A DNA stretch of 64,000 nucleotides from Castor canadensis (GCF_047511655.1 NC_133395.1:77308158-77372157); one strand, 5' to 3'; positions 1 to 11,089 are shown, counted from the stretch's first letter. Program-made: numbers and translations. The notes: a model not told the origin generated them from the letters alone.

Positions 1-807
1 GTAAACTTTGTTCTCAAACAGAATAATCCAAAGCTGTACTTCCACCATCCACATCTCTTCACAAGTAAACCATAGCAGATGAGCCAGCCCCTTTTAATTC
101 CACATTTCTCACCCTAAGGAAGAGCTTTAAAGTTAAGAACAGAAGTAAACATGATACTTCAGAAATCTTTGCCTCCTAACCACAAAGGATTTAACTTGTC
201 ATCAAAGCCTTTAAAAACTGACAAAAGTGAAAATCTGTTTTCCCACTATTAGCAACAGAATGCAAATGTGCAGGAAAATTTGTATATTTATTGAAACAAC
301 AATTCAAAGTAAGCCAGCCAAAATGTAAATGGTAAATGACAAGTACCAGAGGTTTTTTTTTGTTGTTGTTGTTGTTTGGTTTTTTGCTTTGGGGGAGGGG
401 AGGAGCAAGACTGAATGGGAAGATGACCAAAGTGAGTAAAAAAGAAAATGAAACACATCATTAGCCGAGAAAGACACAAAAGAGAAAACCAAAAACATTA
501 GACACAAACTGTGAAAACTTCTCATTTGCGTAGGATTTACATCAATCATATGTGGTGGCTCTGTACAAAAACTCGGCAAGAATTTTTATCAAGGTGTCAT
601 GGCACCAAACCAATTCACTATTTATTTATCTGCATTTCAACATCAAATTTGTTGAGTAGTACTTTGCTCTCAAAGGATTTATCATCAATTTTACTGCTTG
701 TCTAGATCACATTTGTGACTCGGTAACTTTCAAGTCTTTCTTTTCATACCAGGTTGTCAGTCCTGGTCATTATCCCTGTCTAGTCCTGTCTGTCTGTCTC
801 CCCACGC
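1..807. other. PAN3 intron 4, no recognised element
   Basis: This is intron sequence downstream of PAN3 exon 4 on the minus strand. It is AT-rich, with a poly-T/TTG tract near 352-375 followed by a G-rich run. Short open frames cover 191-579 on the minus strand but lack codon bias or recognisable domains. The next PAN3 exon, which should encode the PABP-binding motif, was looked for up to 5651 and not seen. Confidence 0.5.
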
Positions 808-883
808 TCCCTACTATGGACTGAGCTCAGGACCTCGAGCTTGCAAAGCAACTGCTTTACTACTTGAATCATGCTCCCAGGCC
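808..883 (-). repeat. ID-like (tRNA-derived) SINE fragment
   Basis: The reverse complement carries the tRNA-derived core: box-B-like GAGCTCAGTCC context, the paired gcaaagca segment and an actgctttac-type internal promoter. It is degraded. Confidence 0.5.
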
Positions 884-2084
884 ATACCAGTCCTTTGATA
901 CCAGTGCTCAATTTTGTACCTGCCTTGCTACTAAGGTTTCCTCATGTGTTAACTAATCTCTACAATATTATCACTCATTTTTTAACAAAACTCAAGTCAT
1001 CTTGTCTTGTGGGACTTAACTGTCACATAGAATGTAAACCTAGGATTCAAATTTTTCCACCATCATCCTTGGCCAAGAATAATTATACACATTTTCAAAT
1101 TATGGCTACTTTTCCTAGCTATAAAATTATGCATTCCTAATGTGAAAAATAAAAACAAAAGCAATCAGTGATTCTCAAGCATTAATACAAAAGGTTGCTT
1201 TAAAATTTATTCCAATGTGTCTATTCTATAGTCTTGTAAAATAAAAATAAATTAAGAGATAAGTTGAGTATTATCAAGTTGTTATAGAAGTTTCTAAATA
1301 TTTACTTTTAATGTAAATAAAATGGACTAGAACTAGCACTAGTCCCTTTGAGTACTGTGAACAGTAGTGTCCAAAGGCATGGGTTCTCAATATACAACTC
1401 TTGTTGTATATTTAGATAAATGGCTATGAACCCCTTTATGCTTTTTGCATCCTACATTTTATTTCAACATGTCCCTAAAGATAACAAGGCCCTCAGCTAA
1501 CTTACCTGTGAAGGATACTCAGAGGAGAATTAGGAGTTTACCTGAAGCTCTTACTTGTACTACAATCAAGCATGCCCTCCGCCTAGGTATCTTAACTTCT
1601 CCATGTTCCTCACACTCAAATCAAACATTTTTTCTCCATAAATCCTCACAGATTAGGAGCATTGAAATTGGTAATAATTAATATGCTGCAGTGTGGATAT
1701 TCTCTAATAGGTTCACATACTGCCTCTGTGATTAGATTTGAGGGAAGCAGGAAACACAACAGTCCTCTCTTCATTTTCCACATAGCACACAGTAAATAAA
1801 ACTGCCTAGAGTAAAGATACTTGACTGTAGGATCCCAATGAGTCACATAATCCCACAGGCAAAAATCAGCACGTGATTTGCCTTACAAGGTATGAAATTT
1901 TGATAGGTATGGACTAACTACCTGTTCTCTGACATCATTATGAAATACCACTGACTAATCATGCCAGCCTGCTTATATAAACATGGAATTATAATTGAAT
2001 ATTTGCAATAAAACTGCATCATTAAGGAGACATTATGAATGACTACAACAAAATAAATATAGGAAGCCTCTACATGACTGCAAT
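884..2084. other. PAN3 intron 4, unique-looking DNA
   Basis: AT-rich intron sequence with no exon-like splice pairs, no recognised repeat and only short spurious open frames (for example 1445-1681). Confidence 0.45.
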
Positions 2085-2338
2085 ATACAAGGCAATACTC
2101 CTTGAAGGAAGGAGATTAAGGTGACAGTATATGGTTGATGGACTTCAAATAGCTATATGAAACAGAACTAAAAAACCTCTTAAAATTGCTGTAAGTGGGA
2201 TGGGGAGGGGGCTGAGGGGGAGAGACAATGGGGGCAATGTAACTAATGTACAATGTAAGTCTAACTGGAATTTTCACTATGAATCCCCCCTGTATAATGA
2301 ATATTTCCTAATATAAAATTTATTTTAAAAAATGTAAC
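2085..2338 (+). repeat. L1-type 3' end, dispersed copy 1
   Basis: This stretch has a G-rich polypurine core near 2198-2235, then an A-rich end near 2320-2338. The same roughly 220-bp unit recurs at 40455-40680 in the same orientation and at 40920-41170 inverted. The G-rich tract followed by an A-rich terminus is typical of a rodent L1 3' untranslated region. That identity is inferred, because no ORF2 is attached. Confidence 0.5.
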
Positions 2339-2339
2339 A

Positions 2340-2455
2340 AGCTATAGGTGATGGTCCAAGCCAGTAATCCCAGCTATGTGGTTGGTGTAGGTTAGGAAGA
2401 TCAGGGTCTAAGGCCAGTCCCAGGGCAAAGGCAAGGAAAGAGTAACAGAGTGGGT
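2340..2455 (+). repeat. B1-like SINE half, degraded
   Basis: It contains the 7SL-derived core 'agtaatcccagctatgtgg' and a downstream purine-rich segment. Confidence 0.5.
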
Positions 2456-2749
2456 TAGACTGATTAAAGTACAATATATTTACAGGTAAAACACCAAGGC
2501 AAAAGTCCAAAATGAACAATGAACAGACACTTACACAATGAAGGACAGGAATGGAGTATAGACCATGATAAAGGAAGAGCACTAGTTTTATCAAGAATGT
2601 TCCTAAACCTTTTCAATTCAACAATTAACAATTTAAAACATATGCAACTTTTATCCACACAGATACCACATGTGACAGCCCATTACTGGAAAAACTCACC
2701 ATGCCCCTATTATTATTTTAAATGTAAATGGCAAGATTCATAAATTTTG

Positions 2750-2842
2750 GGTTAGTAAAGTGACTCAAGTAGTACAGCACCTGACTAGCAAGCGTGAGAT
2801 CCTAAGTTCAAACCTCAGTACTGCCCCTGACCCCCAAAAAAT
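2750..2842 (+). repeat. ID-like SINE half of the composite
   Basis: It shows the tRNA-derived core 'agcacctgactagcaagcg' and 'aagttcaaacctcagtactg', and ends in an A-run. Confidence 0.7.
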
Positions 2843-3024
2843 CATAAATTTCTAGGTAAAGACTAATGTGAATGCTTTCCATTTAGACAGGTTTTTTTAA
2901 GAGATGAAAGACACCACAATTATTCATGACACACCTGTCATTTCACAGATGTACAGATTACAGCCTAGGAAACTGATTCAAGTCACAAAGTTAGAGATCC
3001 AGCACTTCAAAAATCACAGCAGAG

Positions 3025-3348
3025 GCCTACCACAGTGCTCCACATCTATAATCCCAGCTACTCAGGAGACAGAAATCACAAGGATCAAAGTTCAAGGCTG
3101 GTCTGGGCAAAAAGTTAGTGAGACCCAATCTCAATCAATAAGCCAGGATCAGTGGTTAACACCTATGGTCACAGCTAAGTGGGAGGCTAGAAGTAGGACT
3201 GCGATCTGAGCCAACCCTGGGCAAAAACGAGATGCAATCTGAAAAATAACTAATCCAAAAAAGGGGATGGGGACAGGGGCCTCAATTGGTAGAGTGTCTG
3301 CCTAGCAAGTGCAGGGGACCCTAGTTTGAACTCCAGATCACCACCAAA
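3025..3348 (+). repeat. Composite SINE with duplicated 7SL part
   Basis: Two successive B1-like units ('ataatcccagctactcagg' near 3050 and a second near 3140-3230) are followed by one ID-like tail ending 'gaactccagatcaccaccaa'. The dimeric 7SL portion is larger than the usual one-B1-one-ID form. Confidence 0.65.
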
Positions 3349-3619
3349 AAACAATGTAAAGGCCTTCTACTCTCCTCTAAAGAGCTCTAAATGACTTGAT
3401 TTTCAGCATGTACCTGCTTTTCAGCATTCTACTGTTTACATCCACACTGATGGCTTTGTCTACTGTCTTCTCACATGCCAATGGGTCTGCTGTGTCCAAC
3501 TCTATTCCACTTCTAACAAAGGGAGTTAGAAATCAAACATCTAAACTTATGAGAAAAGTATGTAAACCAAGAAGAAACTCATTCTTAGTGACAGCCTCTA
3601 AGAAATCCATAAAATCCAG

Positions 3620-3692
3620 CATGAAGATGTAGCTCAGTGATAAAGTATTTGTCTAGGATATGTCAGGCCCTGGGATCAATTCTCAAAAACAA
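3620..3692 (+). repeat. ID SINE
   Basis: tRNA-derived core 'gatgtagctcagtgataaag' with box B 'gggatcaattc' and a short A-rich tail. Confidence 0.65.
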
Positions 3693-3929
3693 GAAATCTA
3701 TAAAAATCAAATCTACACCTTTTAAACAAGTCTACCTGCTTAAAAACATTTTCTAAAAACTTTTTCATTCTCAAGCAAGTCTTGAAATGGAAATAATATT
3801 AGGTACCTGTGGTGGTAATGTGATTTTACCTGTGCCCACAGAATCTGTTTTGCCTTGAAAACATCTGGTCTTCCTGAATTTTTAAAATCATTTTATTAAG
3901 GTATGATTGACATGTAAGATGTTGTACAT

Positions 3930-4258
3930 ATTAAACCTGGCACAGTGTCTCACACCTGTAATCCTAGCTACTCAGGAGGCAGTCAGAAAGATTACAATTC
4001 TAAGCCAGCCCAGGCAGAAAGTTCAAGAAAGCCCATCCCCACCAATAAAAGCTGAACTTGAAGGCACACACTTGCCATCCCAGCTCTGTGGAAAGTATAA
4101 ATAGAAAGATGTCGGTCCAGGCCAACTGGGTATGAACATAAGGCCCTCTTTGAAAATAACAAAAGTAAAAAAGGGCTGAGGGCATAGCTCAAATGGAAGA
4201 CCACCTGCCTAGCAAGTGGAAGACTCTGAGCTCAAAACCTAGTACCACCACCAAAAAA
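3930..4258 (+). repeat. B1 + ID-like composite SINE
   Basis: A 7SL-derived 'cacacctgtaatcctagcta' is followed by a second partial B1 unit and the ID-like end 'cctagcaagtggaagactct', closing with an A-run. Confidence 0.75.
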
Positions 4259-4352
4259 TGTTGTACATATTTAAAGTATACAATTCAGTAAGACTGGAGA
4301 TGACTAAACATATGCCATGGAACCATCATCACCACAGTCTTCCTGAATTTCA

Positions 4353-4580
4353 TTTTTTTTTCTTTTGGTGGTACTGGGGTTTAAACTCAGGTCCTCATGC
4401 TTACTAAGCATGCACATAGTCTACCACTTGAGCCCCTCCACCAGCGGTTTTGCATTGGGTATTTTCAAGATAGGGTCTCGGGAACTATTTGCCAGACGCT
4501 GGCTTTGAACTGCAATCCTCCTGATCTCTGCCTCTTCAACAACTAGGATTATAGGTGTAAGCCACCAGCACCTGGCCTGA
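4353..4580 (-). repeat. Composite SINE
   Basis: On plus it begins with a T-run and 'tggtggtactggggtttaaa' (reverse ID end) and ends with 'aggattataggtgtaagcca' (reverse B1 core). Confidence 0.8.
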
Positions 4581-4682
4581 ACTTTATTTTGTATCACCCT
4601 CTGGTCAGATTCTTCCCAAAAGCATCTTCAGTTCATATCACTTTTTGCTAAAATTACTATTTTTATTTGGGGGGGGTCTTTT

Positions 4683-4827
4683 TTTTATGCTATACACAGA
4701 GATATTTATTAAATAAATACATTAGCCAGTGAACAAGAAACAGTTACACAGCTTGTTATATGACTTCTTAGGAAGAAGTTCCAGTTCCACTCCCTTGCAT
4801 GAAGGTTCCTCCAAGGCAGGCCATATT
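4683..4827 (-). pseudogene. Short processed retrocopy, source not recognised
   Basis: On the minus strand about 145 bases end in a poly-A tract (plus T-run at 4680-4687) with an AATAAA signal upstream (plus tttatt around 4710). The insert is bracketed by near-identical copies of 'atttgggggggtcttt' at about 4666-4683 and 4828-4843, as expected for L1-mediated retroposition. A short open frame ending in a TAA lies at the start of the copy, so this looks like the last codons plus 3' UTR of an mRNA. I do not recognise the parent gene. Confidence 0.55.
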
Positions 4828-5107
4828 TGGGGGGGTCTTTCTTCCATTACTTAGGAAACAAAACATTATAACTTTATAGTAATTGCCACCAAGGTATATA
4901 AACTCCTGAACATCTTCAGCTGCTACTGATCCTAACCAGAAAAGAACACTTTCTTTAAGTGACTAGTATTGACTATAAAGACTCAAGGCATCAAAATGCT
5001 CATTTCAACTTACTGCAGAATCAGTTCTTCTAAAATTATTACAAAAATTTACACATTGTCTACTAACCTCAATTCCAAATTAAATCGAATTTCTAATAGA
5101 AAAGGTT

Positions 5108-5226
5108 GTAAGAACTGGGCACGGTGACACATGCCTGCAATTCTAACACTGGGGCTGCTAAGGCAAAAGGGTCAAGTTTGAGGACAGCCTGGGTTACATA
5201 ACGAAGCTGTCTCAAAAAGATCCTCC
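5108..5226 (+). repeat. B1 SINE
   Basis: Classic single B1: 'gggcacggtgacacatgcct', then 'gaggacagcctgggttacat' and a terminal 'ctgtctcaaaaaga'. There is no ID tail. Confidence 0.75.
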
Positions 5227-5651
5227 CCTCAAAAAAAGAAAGTTTTAAACTGGTTTTTAAAACATTTGGGTCAATTATGAAAAGTTTTTAAAAAAGAAAG
5301 AAAGAATCTTTGAAATTTAGACAAAACAGTCAAAACTAAAGTTCAATCATGATTAACATGCCTATATTTACTCACATTAACAGTAACTGTTAATAGTAAC
5401 ACGCTATCTTAAAAAGCAGAATATATTAAGATGAAGAGAATGAGCAAAAAATAAGCAATAGGATTTCAGCCCTTCACATATAATCTCCCTATTCCATGCA
5501 CAGAGATCAAATAAAATCCCACACATAAAAGATAAAGAATAAAAACATTTTGGTCCATAAAAAGCTCTCCCCATACTTAAAAAAAATAGAGGTTAATAAT
5601 CCCAACATCACTTCTAAATTCCATTTTCACTCAAGTTTCAATTTCACCTAC

Positions 5652-5722
5652 CTTTCTTCTCTGAGAGATGTTGAGGGCACCAAAGTCATTAAACAAGGAT
5701 GAAGCAGGTGAAGTTAAAGGAT
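5652..5722 (-). CDS. PAN3: PAN3 coding exon 4
   Basis: This 71-nt exon has the acceptor cttccag (just above 5722) and the donor GTAGGT (5646-5651). It enters in phase 1 and leaves in phase 0. With the last G of exon 3 it encodes 24 residues beginning DPLTSPASSLFNDFG and ending in a basic QRRK. This matches the segment of mammalian PAN3 just ahead of the PAM2 motif that binds the MLLE domain of PABPC1; the motif itself lies in the next exon, outside the window. The stretch is low in structure and Ser/Pro-rich, consistent with the flexible PAN3 N-terminal arm. Identification rests on recall of the PAN3 protein, the exact phase fit and clean splice sites. Confidence 0.93.
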
Positions 5723-6779
5723 CTGGAAGGCAAGTTACATAAGTTTCCACACAGAAGAACTCAGAGAACCCACAAATCTAATAAATATTAATTTGATAGT
5801 GCCTACAATAAGTCATATGCCACAATAATTACACTGCCTCACAAAGTGATGCACACTAATATTCTTGAAGGAATTAAGAACAAATTGATGAATGCTTCAT
5901 TCAGCCCATTTTCAGTATATGACTTCAGAAACTACAGATTAGGATACATCTATTTGATTAAAACAAGAGAAAAATCAAACAGAAAAAGAAGACTCTAAAT
6001 CATGCTATTGGAAATATGTTTATAAAGAAGTTAGTTTATCTACAGTAAATAGGTGCTTGTGTTCTTGAGACAAAACCCTACTCTGAAAGCACTAAGTTGG
6101 ATTTATAAACATTGACAAAGCCTTAAAACCATCTACTCTACAAACTACTCCTTATTTTAAATTTATCAAAAGATATTTGACATTCTTTTTAAAAGCACAG
6201 GGTAAACTATTGAATTTTTAAAGATGGAACTATTAAATGTTTCAAAATACCAATATAGAGTCCAATGATTTTACATATTCAAATAAATTACAGACAAAAC
6301 TGTAACTCTTAACTATTTCTTCACAAATCAGAAGTTTCTGAAAAGGTATGCTTGAGATTCAATGAAGTATCTTATCTTCACTCTGAGCTTTAATAAATCT
6401 TGTATTTTTTTAATCTCATAGATTATCTGTGAAATCCTTCAAAACATACTAAACTCCCTCATTTAGAGTTTCATTTTCCAGAGCTCCCCTCCTCGTAGAA
6501 GGGATGAAGAGTAATGATGTCCCTTGCAGCACAGCCTCTCCCAACACTGTTGTCCTCAATAAAGTGTTATTCACTAGAGGGTAGGGAAGAGCACGTATGA
6601 GTACATGAGAGAAAGGGAAAATATAAGTGCAGGTAAGGCACCCAAAGATAGTTGTCATTTTAAACTAAATTTAGGAGAACAGGCCTGCTATCTCATATCC
6701 TTCATGGGATGCAATTTCTCCTACTTCAGCCAACCCACTAAGTAAAAAATGAAAAATATTATCATTTCAGGAAAATGAA
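5723..6779. other. PAN3 intron 3, left part, no recognised element
   Basis: AT-rich intron with short spurious minus-strand frames (6449-6658). No repeat or RNA gene recognised. Confidence 0.45.
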
Positions 6780-6935
6780 CACCAGTCTTTAAAGACACCA
6801 GTGCCTCATGCCTATAACCCTTGCTACTTGGGAGCATGAGATCGGGAGGATTGCAGTTTGAAGCCAGCAGGGGCAAAAATCTCCCAAAATTCATTTCAAT
6901 TGGATGCAGTGGCATGTGCCTGTCATCCCAGGTAC
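6780..6935 (+). repeat. B1-like SINE, partly dimeric
   Basis: 'ctcatgcctataacccttgc' and 'gattgcagtttgaagccagc' mark a first B1 unit; 'gcagtggcatgtgcctgtca' marks a second, truncated one. Confidence 0.65.
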
Positions 6936-7345
6936 AAAATGTGGAGAGATGGAGAGGTGGGGCCTTTAAGAGGTGATTAGGTCATTAGATAAATACCATT
7001 ATCACAAGAGTGGCTTAGTGTGAGAGTAGGTTCCTGATAAGAGAATGTGTTTAACCCCTTCTCCTCCTCCTCTTTTTCTTTTTCTTTCTTTCTTCCTTAG
7101 TTACTTTCTTTCTTTCTCTTCTCTTCTCTTCTCTCTTCCCCCCACCCTCACACACTTGTTCTTCTGTCTTCTGTCATGGGATAATGCATGAAGAAGACCC
7201 TGACCAGATGTGAGCTCCTTGACATTGGACTTCCCAGCCTCCAGGACTGTGAGAAATAAATCTCTACTCTTTATAAATTGTATAATCTCAGATATTCTGG
7301 TATGGTAGCATAAATGGATTAAGATAAGTATGAACTTCATTCCAC
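6936..7345 (+). mobile_element. MaLR-type solitary LTR
   Basis: It carries the MaLR LTR signature: 'ggtggggcctttaagaggtg', an 'atcacaagagtggcttagtg' segment, a pyrimidine-rich centre (7066-7140), then 'ttggacttcccagcctccag', 'gtgagaaataaatctc' and a terminal 'tataatctcagatattctgg'. The central CTTT tract has expanded as a microsatellite. There is no adjoining internal region, so it is probably a solo LTR. Confidence 0.7.
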
Positions 7346-7384
7346 CAACTCAAATGTACATGAAATATAAAATATTCTGGAATG

Positions 7385-7415
7385 AAATTTAAAAATAAAA
7401 TAAAATAAAATAAAC
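7385..7415. repeat. (AAATA)n microsatellite
   Basis: Tandem aaaat units immediately to the right of the MaLR LTR. Confidence 0.8.
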
Positions 7416-8670
7416 TCCCTCATTTGAAGTAACTTTAAATCTCTTCATAATGCACTATCTACCGATTACTGTTTAATTCCTCTTTCTTCTGAATTTGCAT
7501 AATCTAACTCTTCACTGGATTTAACAAATAGAAAAAATTTTATACAATTTATACACTTAAAAATAGGTAGTTACTATTCATCCATTCTACATCCTTTGTG
7601 CTACCTCTGATAGCATTTAAACTCTATGGGAATTTGAAAATATATAATGCTACAAACTAGCTTCTAAAATTCTATCCAATATTAAAATTTATTTTCTAAA
7701 GCACGAGATTGAAATTTCTGAATAGGACAGAGATTTGAGACCCATATATAAAATGTCTATCACATGCAAATCATGCAAATTCTTATTCCCACTATTAATT
7801 AATTAACATTTTGCTGATAAGTATTAGCACTCAATTTTTTCATATTTTTTAAAATCTTATTTTCACCATTATTAATTATTAACATTTTACTTAGTATTAG
7901 CACTCAACTTTTATATACTTTCAAAAAACCACTGAACTTTTTTAAAAACTAGAATACAGAAAAAGATATGGAAATTTGTGCATCAAAAGTCTTAAAAATG
8001 TATCATTTATTACCACTGTTAACAAGGGTGAGAAAAATGAATACTCTCTTTTTGTTTGTGTAAGTACAAAGTAGTATAAACATTTTGGAGACCAACTTTG
8101 AAGTGTTATCAAATGTTGAAATGTGAATTCCATCTGCAGAGCAACTCTGCTTTGAAAGATGTTGCTTAGATATAATTATACTTAGATATATGATAAAGGA
8201 TTATGCACTATCATAATGTTCATAATAAAAAACAGTGAAAACTAAAAAAAAAAAGTCTTAAAAATGTTCGTAATTTTTGAAATGATTCTACTTGCAAGAT
8301 GTGTCCAGAAAGAAATAATAATTTCCCTTGTATTATGTACTAAAACACTGGCACACTTAGTACATTGGAGTGTATTAGTTTTTTAAAAAGAAACAAAAGT
8401 AGTTAAGTAAACTATAAAACTAAACAATGGAATTTAATTCACAGTAATTGAAGATATTCATGATTAAGGTATGTTTAATGTTAATTGTATGTATTTATAT
8501 ACAGAGAAAAATGGAGCAATCTAAATTTTAGTAGTCACCCTTGGGTGCAAAAAAGGGTGGGGTTTTTTTCTACTTAATACTTGCTCACAATTTTTAACAT
8601 TTCTACAATAGGCATATTGCTTTTCATATCAGAAATATACAAACACACACACAAGCAAAAGGATCCAGGA
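7416..8670. other. PAN3 intron 3, right part
   Basis: AT-rich. The stretch 8050-8260 resembles the 3' end of an old L1 (unrecognised subfamily, weak). 7790-7905 holds an imperfect local duplication of 'ttattaattaattaacattt' and a following ttagcactcaa segment. No exon. Confidence 0.4.
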
Positions 8671-8675
8671 CTTAC

Positions 8676-8742
8676 CATGGCCTGCGTATGGCTTGGCACT
8701 ATCATTTAGAAGGCTCGGAGAGCTGCTACTATTAGTCATTCT
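8676..8742 (-). CDS. PAN3: PAN3 coding exon 3
   Basis: This 67-nt exon is bounded by a pyrimidine-rich acceptor ending ttttttag (plus 8743-8750) and a donor GTAAG (plus 8671-8675). It starts in phase 0 and ends in phase 1. It encodes 22 residues, RMTNSSSSPSLLNDSAKPYAGH, plus the first base of the next codon. This is a Ser/Asn-rich linker of the PAN3 N-terminal region. From memory the human sequence reads SAH where this has AGH, so a small lineage difference is likely. Skipping this exon alone would break the frame; skipping exons 3 and 4 together (138 nt) would not. Confidence 0.93.
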
Positions 8743-8819
8743 CTAAAAAATAAAATATGTACACATAGTGTCATTGAAAAACACAGAATTAAAAGTATTC
8801 AACCAATTAAGACTCAGTC

Positions 8820-9027
8820 GGCCAGGTGCCGGGGCCCCACGCCTGTAATCCTAGCTATTCAGAAGGCAGAGATCAGGAAGATCACGGTTTGAAGCCAGCC
8901 TGGGCAAATAGTTTGTGAGACCCTATCTCGAAAATATCAAACACAAAAAACGGCTGGTGAAGTGGCTCAAGGTGTAGGCCCTGCCTGAGTTCAAGCCCCA
9001 GCACAGTTAAAAAAAAAAAAAAAAAGA
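8820..9027 (+). repeat. Composite SINE
   Basis: Complete form: 'cacgcctgtaatcctagcta', 'gaagccagcctgggcaaata', 'acacaaaaaacggctggtga', then a shortened ID part and a run of about 17 A. Confidence 0.85.
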
Positions 9028-9627
9028 CTTTGGTTCTTTCCCTTTAATTAAACTAATTTTCCCATAAATGTTGTTGCCTGGAGTACAACTCTCTATACAA
9101 AAACTTCCAAAGACTTCTGAAACACATCAAATAAAAGTTGTTTTTCACTGATCAGTTATACAAAAGCAAAACTGCAGACCTATTTTGAATTGCATTTCCA
9201 TAACATAATTAGAGCTTGAGCAAGACACTACTAAGTTTCCTTGTCCATAAACTATAAATTCCAATCACACACCAAGATGGTGTAAAGTAACTATATAAAG
9301 TCAATAAATGTTCTAATATCCTCTCTCAATTTGTATCATCAGGACATTTCCATTTTCTAAACATGTCATCTGTTTTACTTCACAGCCTCTATGTCTTTCC
9401 ATGCTGTAAAGTCCTTCATGCCTATAGGCCTCTTATATGACATCTAACTCAATACCTTGAAAAGTATAAGGTTAGGAATTCTCAACTCTGGCTTTAATTC
9501 TGTAATCCAGAACTTAGACATTCAATTTCTTATTCAATTTCATAGGGAAGGGGAGGGGCTGAGTTCTTGAAGTGATTTTAATATCAAAAAAAAAAAATTG
9601 GCTCATGGGCAATCAAAAGAAGGTATA
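9028..9627. other. PAN3 intron 2, no recognised element
   Basis: Unique-looking AT-rich DNA with an A11 run near 9587. No exon or RNA gene seen. Confidence 0.45.
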
Positions 9628-9850
9628 TGCAGGCACCAGTGGCTCATTCATATAATCCTAGCTTCTTGGGAGGCTGGGACTGGGAGGATCATAGTTCAAG
9701 GCCAACCCAGGAAAATAGTTTGAGAGATCCCCATCTCCAAAATAACCTGAGCAATGGACTAGAGGTATGGCTCAAGTGTTAAGAGTGCTTGCTTTGCAAG
9801 CACAAAGTCCTGAGTTCAAACCCCGAAGGAAGAAAGGAAGGAAGGAAGAC
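9628..9850 (+). repeat. Composite SINE with (GAAG)n tail
   Basis: 'tcatataatcctagcttctt' core, ID end 'gcttgctttgcaagcacaaa' and 'gagttcaaaccccgaaggaa', running into a GGAA microsatellite at 9826-9849 that grew from the tail. Confidence 0.8.
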
Positions 9851-10124
9851 CCATTTATGGAGGCAAACCAGTAATGTATCACAGAAACAAGAAAGGACAA
9901 TATACCAACTTTACTATGGCAATTTTCCAATTAACATCACTAAAATATTTTTCAATCTTACCCTAGTCTACAAAATTCCGCCACATCAATCTATAGAAAT
10001 ATAAATTAAAACATCCTCAGCACTGTATGGTTTATGATAGAAAAAAAAAGTTTTTACAAAGAACAAAATGGATTATAGAAAATTCAAAAACACTGTTAAT
10101 ATAAAATATTGTATTTTATATTAT

Positions 10125-10312
10125 ATTGGGGTACTGGTGGCTCATACCTGTAATCCTAGAATCATAATTCAAAGCCAGCCCAGAGAAACAGAACTATCTC
10201 AGATATACTCAACACAAAAAAAAGGGCTCTTGGAGTGGCTCAAGCACTAAAGTACCTGCCTAGCAAGTGTGAGGCCCTGAGTTTGAACCCCAGTACCACA
10301 AAAACAAAACAA
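10125..10312 (+). repeat. Composite SINE
   Basis: 'ctcatacctgtaatcctaga' with an internal deletion, then 'gggctcttggagtggctcaa' and 'tgaaccccagtaccacaaaa'. Confidence 0.8.
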
Positions 10313-10793
10313 AACTCCTGAAGTACTGTGGCTTTAAATTTGACATTTTAAACATGAAGCCAGCAATATGCTTCTATAAGGAAAAGAACATTCCTAAAGA
10401 AAACCCAGAAAACTGGTACCAGTACTTAGCTGTCCCTAAGAAGATTAACAGGATGGCTAGTGAGTGGAGATGCATATGTATATATTATCTACACACAAAA
10501 AAGTAAAATACTATTATTATGCCAAGTTTAATTACTATATATATACATACACAAAATAAGTGGAACTAGTCTCTATATACTCTACCACCATCCACCTTTC
10601 CCAACCAAACCCTTGAAAACTCTCAGACTTCAATTCTATGAGAGCTGTCTTAACTATATCCAACCCATCTCTACATCTCACAAATCTCACTTCCCATTCA
10701 AATCATTTAGGAATAAATGAAACCTCTTGATGTTCCCTACTCCTGGAATAAACTTCACTGTTTTAGTGTACTATAAATTCACATTCAGAATAC
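10313..10793. other. PAN3 intron 2, next to exon 2
   Basis: Unique-looking intron. Contains a short TATA-rich tract at about 10535-10560 and nothing else recognised. Confidence 0.45.
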
Positions 10794-10915
10794 CTGCATC
10801 AAGGGATACTTTGTTTCCACAGGGCTTCCAAATCCATTGACTCCAATAAAGCTGGTGCTGAAATAGGAATCTGTGAGACTTGTATCAGTTAAAGCACCTC
10901 CATCCATTACAGGAA
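10794..10915 (-). CDS. PAN3: PAN3 coding exon 2
   Basis: This 122-nt exon has acceptor tctctttcag (plus 10916 upward) and donor GTATTC (plus 10788-10793). With the last A of exon 1 it encodes 41 residues starting IPVMDGGALTDTSLTDSYFS and ending in KYPLMQ. It enters in phase 1 and leaves in phase 0. It belongs to the disordered PAN3 N-terminal arm between the zinc finger and the PABP-binding motif. I recall G where this reads V at the third residue in human PAN3. Phase, splice sites and sequence all agree with the neighbouring exons. Confidence 0.95.
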
Positions 10916-11089
10916 CTGAAAGAGAAGGAAAATCCTAGTATTTAAAATTATTTGAGGACAAAACATTTATTTTTGCCTCTATGTTCCTAAATAAATTTGA
11001 AAGCCTCAAATGTCGGTCACATGTTTACCAGTTCATAACACAAGGCAAGATCAAGTAAAATTTACTCTGCCCTAAAAAACTGTTAAACA

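Noticed and set aside
1..5651. The next PAN3 exon with the PABP-binding motif
   Set aside because: No stretch with a matching reading and splice sites was found, so it lies left of the window.
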